DNA of 64,000 bases from Drosophila persimilis (lineage: Eukaryota; Arthropoda; Insecta; Diptera; Drosophilidae): assembly GCF_003286085.1 (NCBI RefSeq), contig NW_020825288.1:15376001-15440000 (forward strand), written 5' to 3'. Shown here in pieces: positions 1 to 14,484 of the stretch (positions within the stretch are counted from its first letter, which is position 1; each line of letters opens with the position of its first letter). The notes beneath the pieces are model-generated. The model saw nothing but the letters and a program-made list of their open reading frames with translations. It ran no database searches and was not told the origin of the DNA. Both the position numbers and the translations under genes were made by a program.

Positions 1-3000
1 GGGGTATCGATGCCATTTAATTTCCGTGCTGGCACCAAACTTTAAACTGTCCCGGGTCCGGGTCCGGATCCAGACTCGGGGCGTTGCTCAAAGTTTCGGT
101 GAAAGCTTGGCGCTCCGGCAAGGTGAGCCAAATTCCGGGCTCTCTCTCACGTTCAATCTCTCTCCCGCTCTCTGTGTTGCCTGAGCCGCTAAACTTGTAT
201 AACTAACGGAACAACAAATCATCAGGCATACCTACTATATAAATAATCCAAGCAAACAAAGAAGCAGCGCAAAAGGGTGTCCATCTAGGCCAGAGATGAG
301 GGAAGGGACACACACACACAGTAAATGAGAAGGGGACGACTGGGACGGGGTGCTGCGGGGTATCGACATGACATCTCTGTGGCAATCAGGCAGCCAGCCA
401 CCTAGCCGCAGTCGCAGTAGCAGTAGAAGTTGTTGGTGCTGTAATTCCGGAAGGGAACCGCTGACAGTCGCGACAGTTTTGTGCTCTACCTTTACACAGA
501 CAGCCCACGCCACCCACGCCACCCACTCTCTCACCCGCAGCCACTCGCTGTCGCCGCCGTCTGGCATTGCGGTTAATGAAAACTGCGATTTTACTTGGCG
601 AAAATTGGGTCGCTGTTGGGTCTGTTCTTGTTTCAGTTTCCAGTCCCTGTTCCTGGGCCTGTATCTGTCCCTGTCTCTTTCTATGCGCCTTTCGCTGTCT
701 CTGTCTCTGTCTCTGTCTGGGTCTGCTGCTGTGTCTGTGTCTGCTGCTCTGTCGGTTTTTACTGCTGTTGCAGCATTTGCCTGTTTTGCATTTACTTACT
801 GGCTGCCATTTACTGAAGCTTTTTCAACCCGACAGAACTCCTGAAATGCAAGGGTATGCTCTCTTCTTGCAGCAGTATGTGACCGTCCCCGAAGCAGTAA
901 TAAAAGCCGAGTCGATATGGCAATATATCTCTACGATATGAATACAGTACCTCTGAAGGCTTCCATGCGTTCGGTCCAGTCAGATAAATATTTATATTTG
1001 TGGCCCCTTTGTGTCAGTAAATGCACAAAGCAGCCAAGCCCCAGAAAAGACTTTATTTCAATATATTTTCCTTAAATTTCAATTACATTATTTTCACATT
1101 ATTTAGCGGGTATTTTATAGTCGGACTAGGCGACTAAACAGCCCTTATACATATTTATTGTTCGTCTTTGTTTCTCTTTTTGTCGCTTTTTTTGGCTGGC
1201 AGCCGACACCAAAGAGTTGCAAGAGGCAAGAGGCAGCGCAGGCAATGGAGGGGAAAACTGTCTGCAGGGTTTTCGCCAATTTCCATACCATTTACTCTAC
1301 GCGAGTCGAGTATTTGGTTTTTGGAGGAAGAATAAATATGCCAACGGATTCGGGTTAGATCATAAAGCGATATGGAATGCCTGAACAAGCAAATAAATGC
1401 TGGATATGTTTTCCGATGCAATCTCTGGGGCACGTACAGTGCGTTTCAGGAGTGTAACTGCCAAACTGCGGCACTTTATAGGGTGAAATTAATCCATATG
1501 ATATCAATATCTAAGCCAGGCAGCTCTTGGATATGTTATAGGGCTTAGCTTTCAAATTGGGTCTTCAACTAAGTGGAAATATTGAAAAATACATATGTAT
1601 ACAAAAACTAAACACAGCAAGTGGGCCAACCCCCGGCTCACTTGCCCAAACCTTTATTTTTATATAATAGAAAGATATATGTGAATTTCGAATTTGAATC
1701 TGGTTTAATATTTAAATATAAAATAAATTACAGAAATTAGAATACGTTTTTTAAAATAGTACTAATTTTACCTCAAAGACTTCTTAATTTTATTGAGCAC
1801 ATTAATCCTTTAAGTCGTGATATTTTAAGTCATTGAAAATGTCAAACATAATCTCAATAAAGAGGTATCTACATATACTCAAGATGTACTATTCTTTGAT
1901 CATAAAATCTTCGCATCCTCGAACGAAATGCCCTGTAGTAATCAAAACAAATAGTAATAGGAATAAAAAAGAGTGTACATTGACATCCCAATGGACCCTG
2001 TCTGTCGGCTTACTGCACTTACTGAACCATAACTCTGTAAATCTTTTCAATTATTTCATCGCCATGATTTTACAGAGCATTTCATGACGTGGTCAGGACT
2101 CCACTTGTACGAGTGGCACAAAAGAAGTTGTGTTTTTGTGCCACATCCCAGTCTGGTTCTGATCACGGCGCCTTTTAGGCTCCGTCTGGCATTGTCTCGA
2201 CTGTCCTGTCCCCGACTGAGTGTTGGCCTTCCTCTCTCACTGTATGCCTCGGTCCCTGAGGAGGCGATGCTGCAGTTAAAGCCAAGCCACAGTCAAGGCA
2301 GTGGCCATAATAAGTGTCGAGTTAGCGTCCACTTTAGTGGCTGCATTAGGTCATTTCCATAGATAATTTAAGAAGTTTCTGGCCAAGGCCATAAATAAAC
2401 ACCGAGCGCCCACACTTTTGACACGGAAAATTACACACGGCTTTAAGAGAAAGAGGAGAAGAGAAGAGAAGAGAGAGGAAAGGCTCCTCCTTTTGTGTCT
2501 CGGATGTATGTTTATAGTGGAATATTTTCACGCCTCAATAGCGCACATTTGTCTTGTGTAGACGAGCAGCGTTTTCAACGTTATCATTTTAAGCAGGCGC
2601 ACAGACCCTGGCCGAGTCCCAGTCCCCCTGCCGCAGGACAAGGACGTGAACAGGCCAGCAACAGTGGCCAGAAGAGCTGGAGCTGGAGGGAGCGTGAGGG
2701 GGGAAGCTGAACATAAAATGCACTTGGCTGTGTCTCTGATGTCTGGCTGGGACTGGCCTGGATTGGAGTGGACTGGACTGGACTGGACTGGACCGGGGCT
2801 GGGACTGGGACTGGACTGCAGTTTAAAGCCCGAACGACACGTGGCAGAGTGCTTAAAATTCTGTAAAATTGGATAAGGCAAAGCTGACGCTTTACACCCT
2901 AGCCCCAGAGGTGTAAATGGAGCAAACACAGGTGGACAGACTCCCAGAGACGGAAAGGGAGAGAGAGAAAAGGACACTTAGCTGAATGTTATTTACAGGC

Positions 3001-4140
3001 ATTCAATGTGGCCAACTAATCGAGCTTGGCCAGTACTCCGGCCCGGCCACAGAGACACAACACGCATCTAATAGACTTTGACCAGAGCTGGAAGAGCGCT
3101 CCTCCAGATGGATGTAGATATTTTAAATAATTTATCAAATGCCATGTCCTGCTGTGGCATTGTGGATGTGGATGCTCTTTCGACTTTTTTGGCTTGTAAT
3201 GAAATTAAATATTGATGCTGGTCAAGAAAAATACTAAATGCCGAAAATTCCCAAAGACGGAGGAAGACACATGCTAAACCACAGGCCTAATAAAACTGCT
3301 CATGGGCATTAGGTAATCAAAATGTTAGCCAAGACCGAACATTTTACGCAATTTTACAAATTCAACTCGTCTCGCCCCCGCCTTCGCCTTCTGCATTATC
3401 CCCCTATATCTGTATGTCTCTATCGCCTACACTGTCTTGAGGCCTTGTCTGAGTCATTTTATTACTTTGAGCATTTTTGAGCACTTGGTCAAATACTTTT
3501 CATGCATTTTTAAATTGAAGCAATTATGAAGCAACTGGCTTAGTACAGACATTTTTGTCTCCTTTAATTGGCAGCCAAGCTGCAGCCCGAGCCGAGCCGC
3601 ACCGTTCCGTTCTTATGTAAGAGCCGAGTGGATTGTAAAATGGTTGCTCTGCTCTGCGTTGGGCATAGAAATTCATTTAACAATTTGCGGTTGCCGCACT
3701 AATTGTTTACCAAAAGGAAAAAACCCAACGAAAGAATAAAGAATAAATGAAAAGTTCAGAATTTGTATCCACAGTTGAGGTGTTCGAGCAAACCGACAAA
3801 TTGGTTGGCAATTATAAGCCAAATATTTGCATATCTCAAGTGCAGCCACAACACAACACGATCTTTTATTCACAATTCGAATAGAATTAAAATAAGTTTT
3901 TGGAAAGTTGTCATTCAAAAGTTGAAGAACCAATAAAACAAATACATGCATATATATTGAGCTTTCCCAAGGGGAGATTGCTTCATAGAGAATGGAGACA
4001 GAACTAGAGGCAAGTTTATCGCATAAGCAGATCACTCATGTACATACATATGTATATACATATATGCTCGACTATTATTCGCTAATTGTATGTTCATATG
4101 CACGTAAGAAGGAATGGACCAGCTGCATTTTGATGGAAAA
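1..4140. other. non-coding stretch, no supported gene
   Basis: No reading frame here looks like a protein; the longer open frames lie on simple repeats. Repeats seen are a CA run at 309-320, CTGTCT-type repeats near 690-720 and GGACT pentamers near 2,766-2,815. The part from about 1,480 to 2,080 is AT-rich. An 82-codon open frame begins at 1,839 but has no motif or promoter to support it. Confidence 0.6.
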
Positions 4141-4149
4141 AGGGTAGAA

Positions 4150-4460
4150 ACGGGGAACATCAGCAATAGCAGAACAATATTAACAGCAGATAGCCGTAAC
4201 AGCAGATCAACAGCAGATTAACAGCAGATGAACAGCAACAGCAGAACAACATTAATAGCAACAGCAGTAACAGCAGAACGAGATCAGCAGCAGGTCAACA
4301 GCGGATAACCAGGAGATAAGCAGTAACAGCAGAGCAATATTAACAGCAGACAGCACTAACAGCAGATCAACAAAAGATAAGCAGCAACAGCAGAACAACA
4401 TTAACAGCATACAGCAGTAACACCAGAACGAGATCAACAGCAGATCAACAGCGGATGGAG
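4150..4460. repeat. AACAGCAGAT-type degenerate tandem repeat
   Basis: About 300 bases are built from imperfect copies of a 10-13 base unit of the form AACAGCAGAT/ATTAACAGC. This is typical of CAG/AAC-rich microsatellite-like tracts in fly non-coding DNA. The open frame on the minus strand (Leu/Cys-rich) is a by-product of the repeat. Confidence 0.8.
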
Positions 4461-4499
4461 AGCACAGCAGGGAAGAAGAGGATCAGCGAACAGCGATCA

Positions 4500-7400
4500 G
4501 CGATAGACGCTGCCCAATATTAGGAAATTATCCATAGATTATAGCCGGTTATGCAGCAGTAAAATAAGTCCGTATTATTGTTTGTAGTTTGCACTGCCCA
4601 CTGCACCACATTATAAGTCACGTACATACACACCAAAGCCTATGCAACTGCTCTTTGTAAAAAGAATTCTCTCTTTCGCCTACTGTATCGCTCTCTTGAT
4701 CTGTCTAGTTCTCGCTTACATTAGGACCCTTAAATTTCGTATTTATCTAGCACTTACTGCTCGTTCGCATAACTGATCTTCAATCTGACACAGTCTTAAA
4801 TCGATCAATTTACCCGATCTCGCTATCGCACCAGCACACCTTTCGATATTGTTCTGCCGCTATATTTATTTTACATATGCTATTAGCTACAATAAACCAT
4901 ATTAAGCTAAACAACGCTGCTAAAAAAAAACTCAGTTGCTCAACACTATCTATTATAGAACATCATACATGTACATTCAATAATGGCATCACTTAAATGA
5001 AACTACACAGATAAAATTAATTTAAGGAATCCCTGTAATCGCATTTATTTAAGACTTTAAGGATGAATCCATATGGTCTCCATTATACACGTATAATCGG
5101 AATTCAATTAATTTAACTCAATCTGTTTCGTTTTGTAATGCAAATTGTATGATTAAATATTAATGAAAATAAGTTCATTTTCTTGATGGGATAATTTGGG
5201 AAGCTTAAACACTCTCTTAAATCCCAAAACCTCTCACAGCTCTTTAAAATCAAGAGCAACTCGCAAGGTCAAAGGGTAGATGGGGGACGAACACTTCAGA
5301 CAATCCAAACAGAAGACAATCGTTTTGTGCTTTCAACTGCTTTCATTCCACCATATTCCCTTTATGAGGGCAGGGCCTCGGTCGTCAGCAGAATTCAATG
5401 CTCACACAAGGAATGGGAGGACAATTTACAGTTACTTAGGCAAGGACATAACATTTTCCAGTGAGCGCCGAAAAGTATGCTATCAGAGAATATTTAAAAA
5501 CAGACTGACGAGCTGCTATAAACTTTATAGACTCTAAAAATGTTATCATCAAATTTATTTGCTTTTAAAATATTTTAAGGATGTCTGATATTATATTTTA
5601 ATTAATTGAAACAGATTTTTGTTCTATAAGAGTCGCTCACTGTTTTTATGACAACTTCAGAGTGATGCTGTTACGAGCTTGCGCTAAATGTAAAGCAAAA
5701 CTAATTTCTATATAATGAGTGAGGTAATAAAGTCATCGAATATCACAATTATTCATACGTTTTAATCGGTCTTTCCGGCACTGCATTTTCTAGGTCAAAG
5801 AGCGGACAGAGCGGATGCCCAGTCGCGCTTATCCGCTTTAAGCTAATAAGCTATGCGAAACTTTAAACGACCGCAAAAACAGAACTTACGAGTATCTATG
5901 GCAGCACATTGCCCATTTACGAGGCGAAATAAGAACAATACTACGAGTATAGTGTGTAGTTCATGGTAATCTTTTAATTTCGAAAATGTATTCAAAGTTC
6001 CCGTTGCCTTGAGAGAGAAATGAAGTTGTTTTCCATATTATAATCTTTGTATTTTTGCTTCTGCAAGTTGTTTTGTAGAGCTATTTTCTTGAATTATCCA
6101 AAGGATAAAAATTCAGATTATTTCGCGGCAAGACATTGTTGTTAATAGAGAATATACTTTAGCCACTCTGCGAGCTTTCCAAGCTCTCCTTTTAAGAGCT
6201 GTCTTTTATGTGCAAGACACTTGGAAAATAGTCAAAGAAATTTGAAACTTTGAACTATTATAGAAATACTCGTAGTAAATGCAGGTATTCATAATCACAG
6301 ATATTAGGAATGTAATACAAATTTAATTAGAACGTTTATGTACATATGTTCATATATATTATAGGAATAAAAATATGTTTAAATATGTCCCACATTAAAT
6401 CTAAATATCAAACACTTTAAAATTAATATATGTATTATATAGGAAATAGATTTAATTTGAACATGAAATTTGAAATATATTTAAATATTTTCATTTTAAT
6501 ATGCACTCTCGGGGCATAAATATTTAAATCTTAGTGTCGAAAATTGGTTCTTAGCGCTTGTTCTCTGTGTTTACAGGATATAAAAATAACCCCCAAAATG
6601 AATTGAATTTCAATGGAAAAAACGTAATTTTCGCACAAATAAATGACTAATTTGATTATTCAACGTGTAGATTCAATTGCGTGGACACCATTTACATTTA
6701 CAGTATCCGTTTTTACGATTTGGTAATTTGTAATAAATATCTTTGGGTGATTTACGTGATTTTCCAGAAGCTTTTATCTAATGTGCGCTGAACAAATGGC
6801 CTACAACACTCGTATTATGACAATTTCCGATTCGACTAAACCACACAAGCAAACAGAACAGTACACACACACACAATACACACAGGCACACATGGAGGTG
6901 GAATAAAATCTGTTAATGACAATAAAATGTAAAAACATAAAATGGTATAATTGTCGAGTGCATGAAAATGAAATTTGTAAAGCCCCCGCCCAGCCACAGG
7001 ATATTTCTGCCACCTCTCTCCGCACACTCGCTTCCTCTCTCTCTGTCTCTCTTACCGTCTGTCTTTCCCCCTTTATCTAAATAGTGTAATTGTATAATTT
7101 GTACAATGTGTCGCCTGTGGACCGGATTGTGTTTGTTAATTTCCATGTTGTAAATAAATTATTAAATTACTTTGACTTCCATAAGGTTGCCAGGGTCATC
7201 ATAATGGGCTCTGTGGAGGATGCACCGGAAGAAGACTCAATAAAATACACAACACAGATATTAAGTTGTTTTTAATGTGCACGAAATGTTGTCATCCTGT
7301 CGATCTCTCTCTCTCTGTTCCTTCTCTCTCATGAATATTGCCTGGGGCACGGAAGCAGGACCTGTTCTGAGAACAATACCGAGTGCAACACTGTCACTGG

Positions 7401-9890
7401 GGCCCGGCCATGCCATCATCATCAACATGCCAACGAAATCGAATTACTTCCGTATGCTGTGGCTGCACTTACAGGCTCACGCATAACGGCATACATATAT
7501 ATGTACGGGAATATACCCAATTCAGGCCCAGCCGCCGCACAATTGCAACTCCTTCTCGACACTTCACTTGTCCTTGTCATATTTCACTTCCTCCCCAGAC
7601 ACCCACACACTCACAGACCCACACACCCACAGAATGGGACTGAGTCGACTGCTAACTTGTTGGACTTTTGTAACGGTTCGTCTGCTTGTTCATCAGACAG
7701 CAGCACAGCGCTGCACAGCAGTTCGGCTTACACACAATTTACAGAATAACCTCAACCCACTCACTCACCCACATTCCTTCCCTTCCACTCATTCTCTGTC
7801 ATTCAGAGCTCAAACTCGGCCGTTGCCGTCGCCGTCGCAGCCGCCGTCGTCGCATGATGACGTGCTGTCGGGCCCTTCGTCAGTTAGTCATTCAGTCGGA
7901 CTGCCATTCCATCGGCCTGGGTGAGTGTGTAAATTGTCTTGTGTAAATATGCAAATTTTTCTTATTTTTTTATGTCGTTGTTGTTGTTTGCGTGGGGGCG
8001 GTGAAGGCATGGCAGTTCGTGTAAACAAACCAAGGCGTCGGATTAAAAAGTTTTGCATTACAAAGCGCTCGAGAGGAGGCAGCAGAACGGAAGCTTGGGA
8101 AAATGTTTTGATTATTTAACTGCCAGTTACGATAAAACTAATTGCAATTACAACTGGTTTCTTCTTTCGGCCCTAATGAAATTGCCAATGCCACTCGGCA
8201 GTCGACACAACTCAAATTCGGAGCACAACTCAAAGTCCGGTCGGTCTCTATTGGCTGGGACTGTGGCTGGGGCCAATTCAAACAGTTTCCATTCTTTGCT
8301 GGCCTCTGCATAAATTTACGGGCATCGCCCGCAGGCGATATTGATTTCCATGAACCCATAAACCAATGCAAATCCAATATCAAACTATGCCCCTGAGAGA
8401 GATTACCTCGATTTGTACCTCCTGCTTGCTCAACTAAACCTCTTGTAATTCATCTAAATTGTGGACACAATACACCTAGACAATCTCATAGACTCCTGGC
8501 TGTGGCTCTTACAAAAGATTGTTACACTACGGCAAGAATTTGTGTGAAAATATGGAAAAAGCTCGATACTGCAGCTGCTTGATTTTTGTTGCCTTTGAAA
8601 GTTGTACCACAAAACGGTATGGGGGTTTTATTTATTTTTAAAATTTGAGGTTATCTCTATGTATATTTTTGTATGATTTAACCTGCTTGAGGTAATATTT
8701 TAATTAATCGGGTATTCTATTTAAATTTATATTCTTAGACTTTCCTTAGGAGTGTGACCAGAAATATTACAAATTTTGTATGGTTCTCATAGTTATAGTT
8801 TATGATTTTATCTACTTAATTTGGCTCCCAATTATTTTCCAAATAAAACTTTGTTATATTCTTCAAAATATTTTTTAAATTAATTAAAATGGAAACACTT
8901 TCTACAATAAATAAGTCACATTTTGAGCTGTTGATTGTCTGTCTGTCTATTCATTAATCTGTTTTTTAGCAAATCAAACTCAATATTTGTATTATTATTT
9001 TAGACATTTTTGTCTGAGTATGGAAAATTCAACAAAATTGTTCTTATTGCAAGCATCATGTTGTAAAAGATTAATTTTAAGTTGTTTTCAAAAACGTATT
9101 GGAACCATTGCCTTTTATTTTTTGAACATATGGGCATTTTCTTGATTGCACTCGTCACATTTTATGTGAAATAAGAACAACGAATTTTTATTCTAACAAT
9201 TGGGAATCACACTTAACTCCGAACTAGTTCCACAATTTAAAGATAATTGTAAAAAACCACTATAAAAAAAAGTTGGACAACTTGAGGCAGTATTTCAATG
9301 TAAATTAATGTCTCTTAAAAAAGGCTTAGATTTAACCGAAACATTTTCATCCTATTTATTTTAATTTTATTCTAACCTCATTCGCACGGGCAAAAATTTA
9401 TTGGATTAGTAAAAGCTAAAAAATATATCGTTAGTCGATATTTGGCCATTTTCCTGGATCTGGATTTTTTTTATATTTGAATATGTAAGAAGTTTTAATA
9501 AAAGAAAATATAATAATTACAATAAATTTGTTTTCTGATTTTAATATTTTGCATGAAATCATTTAGAAAAAAATAATGTCGAGAAAAAATACCTTCCCAT
9601 GGAACTGCCCAAATGCCTTACAAATATTTTAATAAAATCTGATAAAGATGGTATAAATTTTAGAGAAAATAGAAAAAAAAAAAACATTCTAATGAATATT
9701 AATAAAACATATTTTAAGCCATTCTATTCTTCAACAAAATTATAATACTTTTGTTTCTAGATATCTTAAATTCAGGATCCAGATCATCCAGGAAATATTG
9801 AATTCATGTAACAAATTCCTGAATACTATAAGAAACCCAAGAGAAAAATGGAAAATTTAATTTTTTGCATTCCCATTAAACTATTACTCC
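4500..9890. other. non-coding stretch, mostly AT-rich
   Basis: 4.5-6.9 kb and 8.4-9.9 kb are AT-rich and dense in stops on both strands. 7.0-8.4 kb is more mixed, with CT-rich tracts (about 7,300-7,330, 7,560-7,640) and short CA runs. The motif ACGAGTAT or its complement recurs near 5,890, 5,943 and 6,270, but no element boundary could be drawn. Nothing else is seen. Confidence 0.55.
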
Positions 9891-9894
9891 CACT

Positions 9895-12800
9895 ATGGAA
9901 GCCATCTACACAGAAAACTCTTGTGAGATTGTTAACCATATAGCAAACGATATTACAGACACTTCAAGTAACTTCAAGCCCTGCTGTGGCTGTGGCTGTG
10001 GCAACAAACGCAAACTCACCTGCTTTTATTTGACGTTATGTGGCTGCAACTTGTTGACTTTAATGAAAATGCACTCTGAGGCTGCACGGGCTGGATGGCA
10101 GGCTGGCTGGCTGCACAGACTGGGGCACACAACAAGTTAATATGAATTAGTTTGTCTCTAGTTAGTAACACAGTAGCTCAGTATTTCAGTATCTTAGTAA
10201 TGTTCACAGACCAAATTGCACACGACACAAAAAAGACAAACAAAAACGAGCGTGAGAAACACTGATACAGACTCTGTATCCCTACACACACAAGCGCGAG
10301 TCACTAAGGCTAGGATGGTGGCAAGTTGCAAGTGGCAAGGTCTGGCTAATTAGCTACTGTGATTCGCTGGCGGAATCTTAACGAGTCTATCTGCGGCTCG
10401 CTCGCTTAGCAGTGCCTTAGCATTTATGTAATGCTGGCTGTAAACTGCTTACAGCGTCCACTGCTTGCCGGCTTAGCTGTCCAGCTGTGCTGCAGGACAT
10501 GGCCGGAATGCGGTCTTCTCTGCTGTTCCGCCTAGCCTTATCGCAAGGGCTGAGTGATTTAGCAGATTCCAGTTACAAGTTCGTTTTACACTGCACTGCT
10601 GGAGTGACGTCTGGCTGTGGCCTGGCCTTAAGGGAGTGCTGTGCGTCCTTACTGAAGGAGCAGCCGCGTACAACTGAATGCTGGTGGATGTGCAGGCTGC
10701 GATTGTTGCAACGACTCTGCCATGGCAAGAAGCGCAGCACTGCCAGTAGCCGCAGACGCAGCGGCAGCAGCAGCACCAGCACCAGTCCAACACATAAACG
10801 CCGCACATGCAATACATATATACAGGGATATGTACAATGGGCGCTCGGGCACGAAGCTGGTGGCAGGCGAAGGGTTGTGTAGCATGTAGTTGTAGTTGCA
10901 GGCGTCGTTGTCCCTCGTGTTGCAACCCACACAACGGCAGTGGCCACGAAACAGTGGCAACACCGACACGACAACGACGTCAACGTCGGCCCACATTGTG
11001 CAATTGGCTTAGTCCCAGTCAACTACAAGGTGCTTTACAGTTGCAGCTTACAGTGGAGAGACCTTCGTTCGGCCTTTCTCTCTGCCGTTGGGCGCTCTCC
11101 CCAGCTTTGCCTCTCTCTCTCTCTCTCACTCAGTGGATGTTAGCGACCAGCTGTTTGGTTTGCCGGCTCTTATCAGAGCTCTGTTAGAGTGCAGTTGCGC
11201 TTCCGCGGCCGGCATCCTCTCCGCTTCCATTCGTTTTCTTTCCTTTCCTTCCGTTTGGTTTTGATTTATTTTGTAAAAGTACAAGGACACTTTTATATAC
11301 ATATGTATATCGATGCGGGTCCGCGTGTGCGTGCCAAGTGTTGGGCAAACAAGCCGAGCACTAAAGCCGGAATACATTTGAGACATTTGCAATTGACTTA
11401 ATTTGATGGAGAAGCAGCTACAATGGAGTAGCCAGTCAGAGGGGAAATCATTTAATATCAATCGAAGAAATAATCCATCCACAGACATTCAACCGGACAT
11501 TCAAAATGCAAATCGAAATTGCCAATTGCCTCAGCAAGCACGATTATCTGGCCCATCTAGCCAATGAGCAGCAATTAATTACATAATGCTAATCCCATCA
11601 GCCCTAGTCGTAAATCGAAAACCCTTAGAGGATAAAGCCTTCCTTAGGGTATCCCCTGATATCTATTATTCGAAGCCAAGCAGCGACTGTCGGTTAGTCC
11701 AAGCATATCCAAGCAGTGGAAAATTTTCCATCCTGCTTGTTGCCAACGGACCGCCTTAACAGAGCGCTGTTAAGATGGCGCTGTTAACTATGCCGGCACG
11801 TGTTTCTCTCACACGCACACAGAGGCGCAGATTTTTTGATTCTGTTTTGATTAATAGCTTCGTTGCAGGCTTATCAGGCACACAGATACGCTCAGGAACG
11901 CACACTCACAAGTATGATAGACAGGAAATGCAACAATGTCACGTGGCCGGCATTTCGGCGCGCTCGCTCAGTGTTCTCTCCCGCTCTCGGGCTCTGTAAA
12001 GTAGGAGAGTCAACGCCTGTGCCGTTTACAGCACAAACTCGGCCACAGTTAACTTTTTTGGCGCCCTGCCCCGCCTGCAATCGAACATGTTCGAACATGC
12101 AGCTTTCCCGCTCTAGCATTTCCCCTTCTGTTCACCAAGAAAGCAAAAGAAGCAATTCGAAAGCATCAGCCAAAAACAAACGAAAATTGTGCGAACAACA
12201 AAAAATAAACTATTACATAAGTCGGTGCTCCACCTACGAGAATTGTTGGGGGATTTATTTACGTATGTGTTTGTGTCGCTCCATATGGCAGATCGGTTTC
12301 GGGGCTTATCGGAGCTCGGTTTTTCTGGTTTAGCGAATGAAAACGGCGAAATTCGACTGTTCGTTTTAATTGATTTAACTGCCGTCAAATGTAGCATACA
12401 TTTGGGGGCCTTACGAATCCAAATTGAATTGGCATAGGTCCGGCAGAGAAATCCAAATATTATTGATTCATTAAAGATTCGAATATGTTCGGTCCGCTAG
12501 AGCTACATTCGAAAAATGTTCTAGAAAGCCTAATTCCATTATAGAATTACATTTCTATGACATATCCAAAGGATATTGCATTTTTACCTAAACAGGATAA
12601 ATTCTAGCTCCTGTCTACCTTAAATAGTGTAAAAAACAAATATTTGCTGCTATAGACAATGTAGGTACAATGTACATACATATTTCATATATTTTGACAT
12701 CACACTTTTGTTTAAAAACAAGATATTTTAAAAATCATATCGTTGTGAAAATAGATACAATTACAATACATCATCAATTTACATATGTATCCTTTACATT

Positions 12801-14480
12801 ATTTAGATTCTATAGAAAAATCTATATGCAATGGTATCTTATCCTCGCCATCATTGGTTTCAATTTAATGCATAAATATCGGAGAATATAAAATGATACG
12901 CAAACTTTTCAAATAGCAATTCTGATGCAATATGATTTGAACCTTAGAATAGAGGAATCATTACAAATCTTACTATAAATAACATAATCAAATAGAACCT
13001 TATCCAACATTTAATTAATCATTAGAATCAACAGAGGCCTCTGCTGTTGAGGGTAACAATACTCTAGCTTAAATACTCTACTGCTTACAACGTACAAAGC
13101 AGTGTGCTGTAGACTAATTCTTTCAGGCAAAGAAAGCTGCTCGGTTTAAGAGCTAAGGACATTATATTAATTGAATCCATTGTCAACTTAGTACCGATAC
13201 TCCGTTTTTTAGTATACCTAAACATATCTTGTAAAAATATCAAAGAGTTCTACGTATATAACTTATATAATATGAATGTGCTTCAATAAAAAGTTAAACA
13301 GAAATTCTTTCGACTATTTAATTGTTTTTTTAATAGCTTCGAATTAAAATACGTAATACGGATAGCTGCACTTATAAATATAAATGTAGTACAATGCAGG
13401 AAGATATTTGGTAGAATCTTTCATGGGTGAAATATATATCATTCCATTTCTATAATATTCATTAAATTTCTATAAAACTGCATAGCTCAACTAATGACAA
13501 ACTAATATTTAGAGAAATGTTTTAGAAAATCAAATGAAAAGAAAATCCATTTAAAATAAAGCCCAAACGCAGCCAAGCTATTCGCCTGGACTCCTCCCCT
13601 TGCAACATGTTGCAGCGTAAGCGTTTCCCCTACTCGTTGACGATGTTGGTTCTGGCGTTGGTAGTGGTAGTGGCAGTGGCAGTGGTATGGGCTCCCTACA
13701 GATTTTGCATTTACTCCGCATGGCCTTTTTGGCCATTGCCATGACTCTTGTTGTAGTACATGTCACCTACATACACACAGATACACACCAACACTAGCAC
13801 CAACAGAGACACGACGAGTGCGTGCGTCGTTTACATAGGCTCCATTGGCCGTGGCAGCCAACCAACGACGTTCAGCCATGTCGCCTACAACGCCCGATAC
13901 ATATGGTGGGTGGGTGTGGGTGCGGCGGCTGGGGTGGGTGGCATGGTGGGAAGGTTCGTCATTTTCATTCGTCGGCCGCTGAACGGCCCCTTCACGCCCC
14001 ACCAGCCCTCGGCCCGCATACAATGTTGCTCGTCTGGCCTCGTGATCTGGCTTTCGTAACCGAAACGCGACGCGACGCAACGCAACGCCACGCCACGCAG
14101 GGCAGCAAGGGGCGTAGCAGGACGGACCCGAACGGAGACGAATCCGTAAAGTTTACAAAAAATATTCCTGCAACAAAATGCATTTAAATCTCCTGCTCTT
14201 TGGTTTCGATCCTTTTTTTGCATTTGCATTTGCTGTTTGCTCTTGTTTCTCCTTGTTATATACACCCCCACCCCACCTTATCCAGGCATCAACCCATTTA
14301 TTTCGATTGTTCTGCTCTTTTTGGGTGGCATAAATTTTAATCTTAATTAAATGCGATTTTAATAGCATTTTAAATTGCTTATCCAGTCACATGGATGTGG
14401 ATGTGGCTGTGAATGTGGCAGAAATGAAGCACTTTTCCTTCCACTCTCTCTCAGAGAACTTTCCAGTAAATCCAGCCATG
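9895..14480. other. non-coding stretch with simple repeats
   Basis: 10.4-11.2 kb is GC-richer with CAG/CAC-rich tracts near 10,750-10,790 and a CT run near 11,105-11,130. 12.4-13.5 kb is AT-rich. A CGACG/CAACG pentamer run lies near 14,065-14,100. Open frames of 100-150 codons overlap on both strands at 10.5-11.2 and 13.8-14.3 kb; they have biased composition and no recognisable domain, so I read them as shadows of GC-rich non-coding DNA. Confidence 0.5.
12083..12100. promoter_or_regulatory. palindromic GAACATGTTC site with partial second copy
   Basis: The 10-base palindrome GAACATGTTC fits the p53-family half-site pattern RRRCWWGYYY exactly and is followed with no spacer by GAACATGC, a partial second half. 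The fit is seen in the sequence; any binding is inference, and single sites of this length arise by chance. Confidence 0.2.
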
Positions 14481-14484
14481 TTCT

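Noticed and set aside
350-844. 164-codon plus-strand open frame near the window start
   Set aside because: It consists of Ser/Leu/Val runs from CTGTCT and CCACC repeats.
10473-11187. Several 115-153 codon frames on both strands
   Set aside because: They overlap each other on opposite strands in CAG/CAC-rich DNA and match no family.
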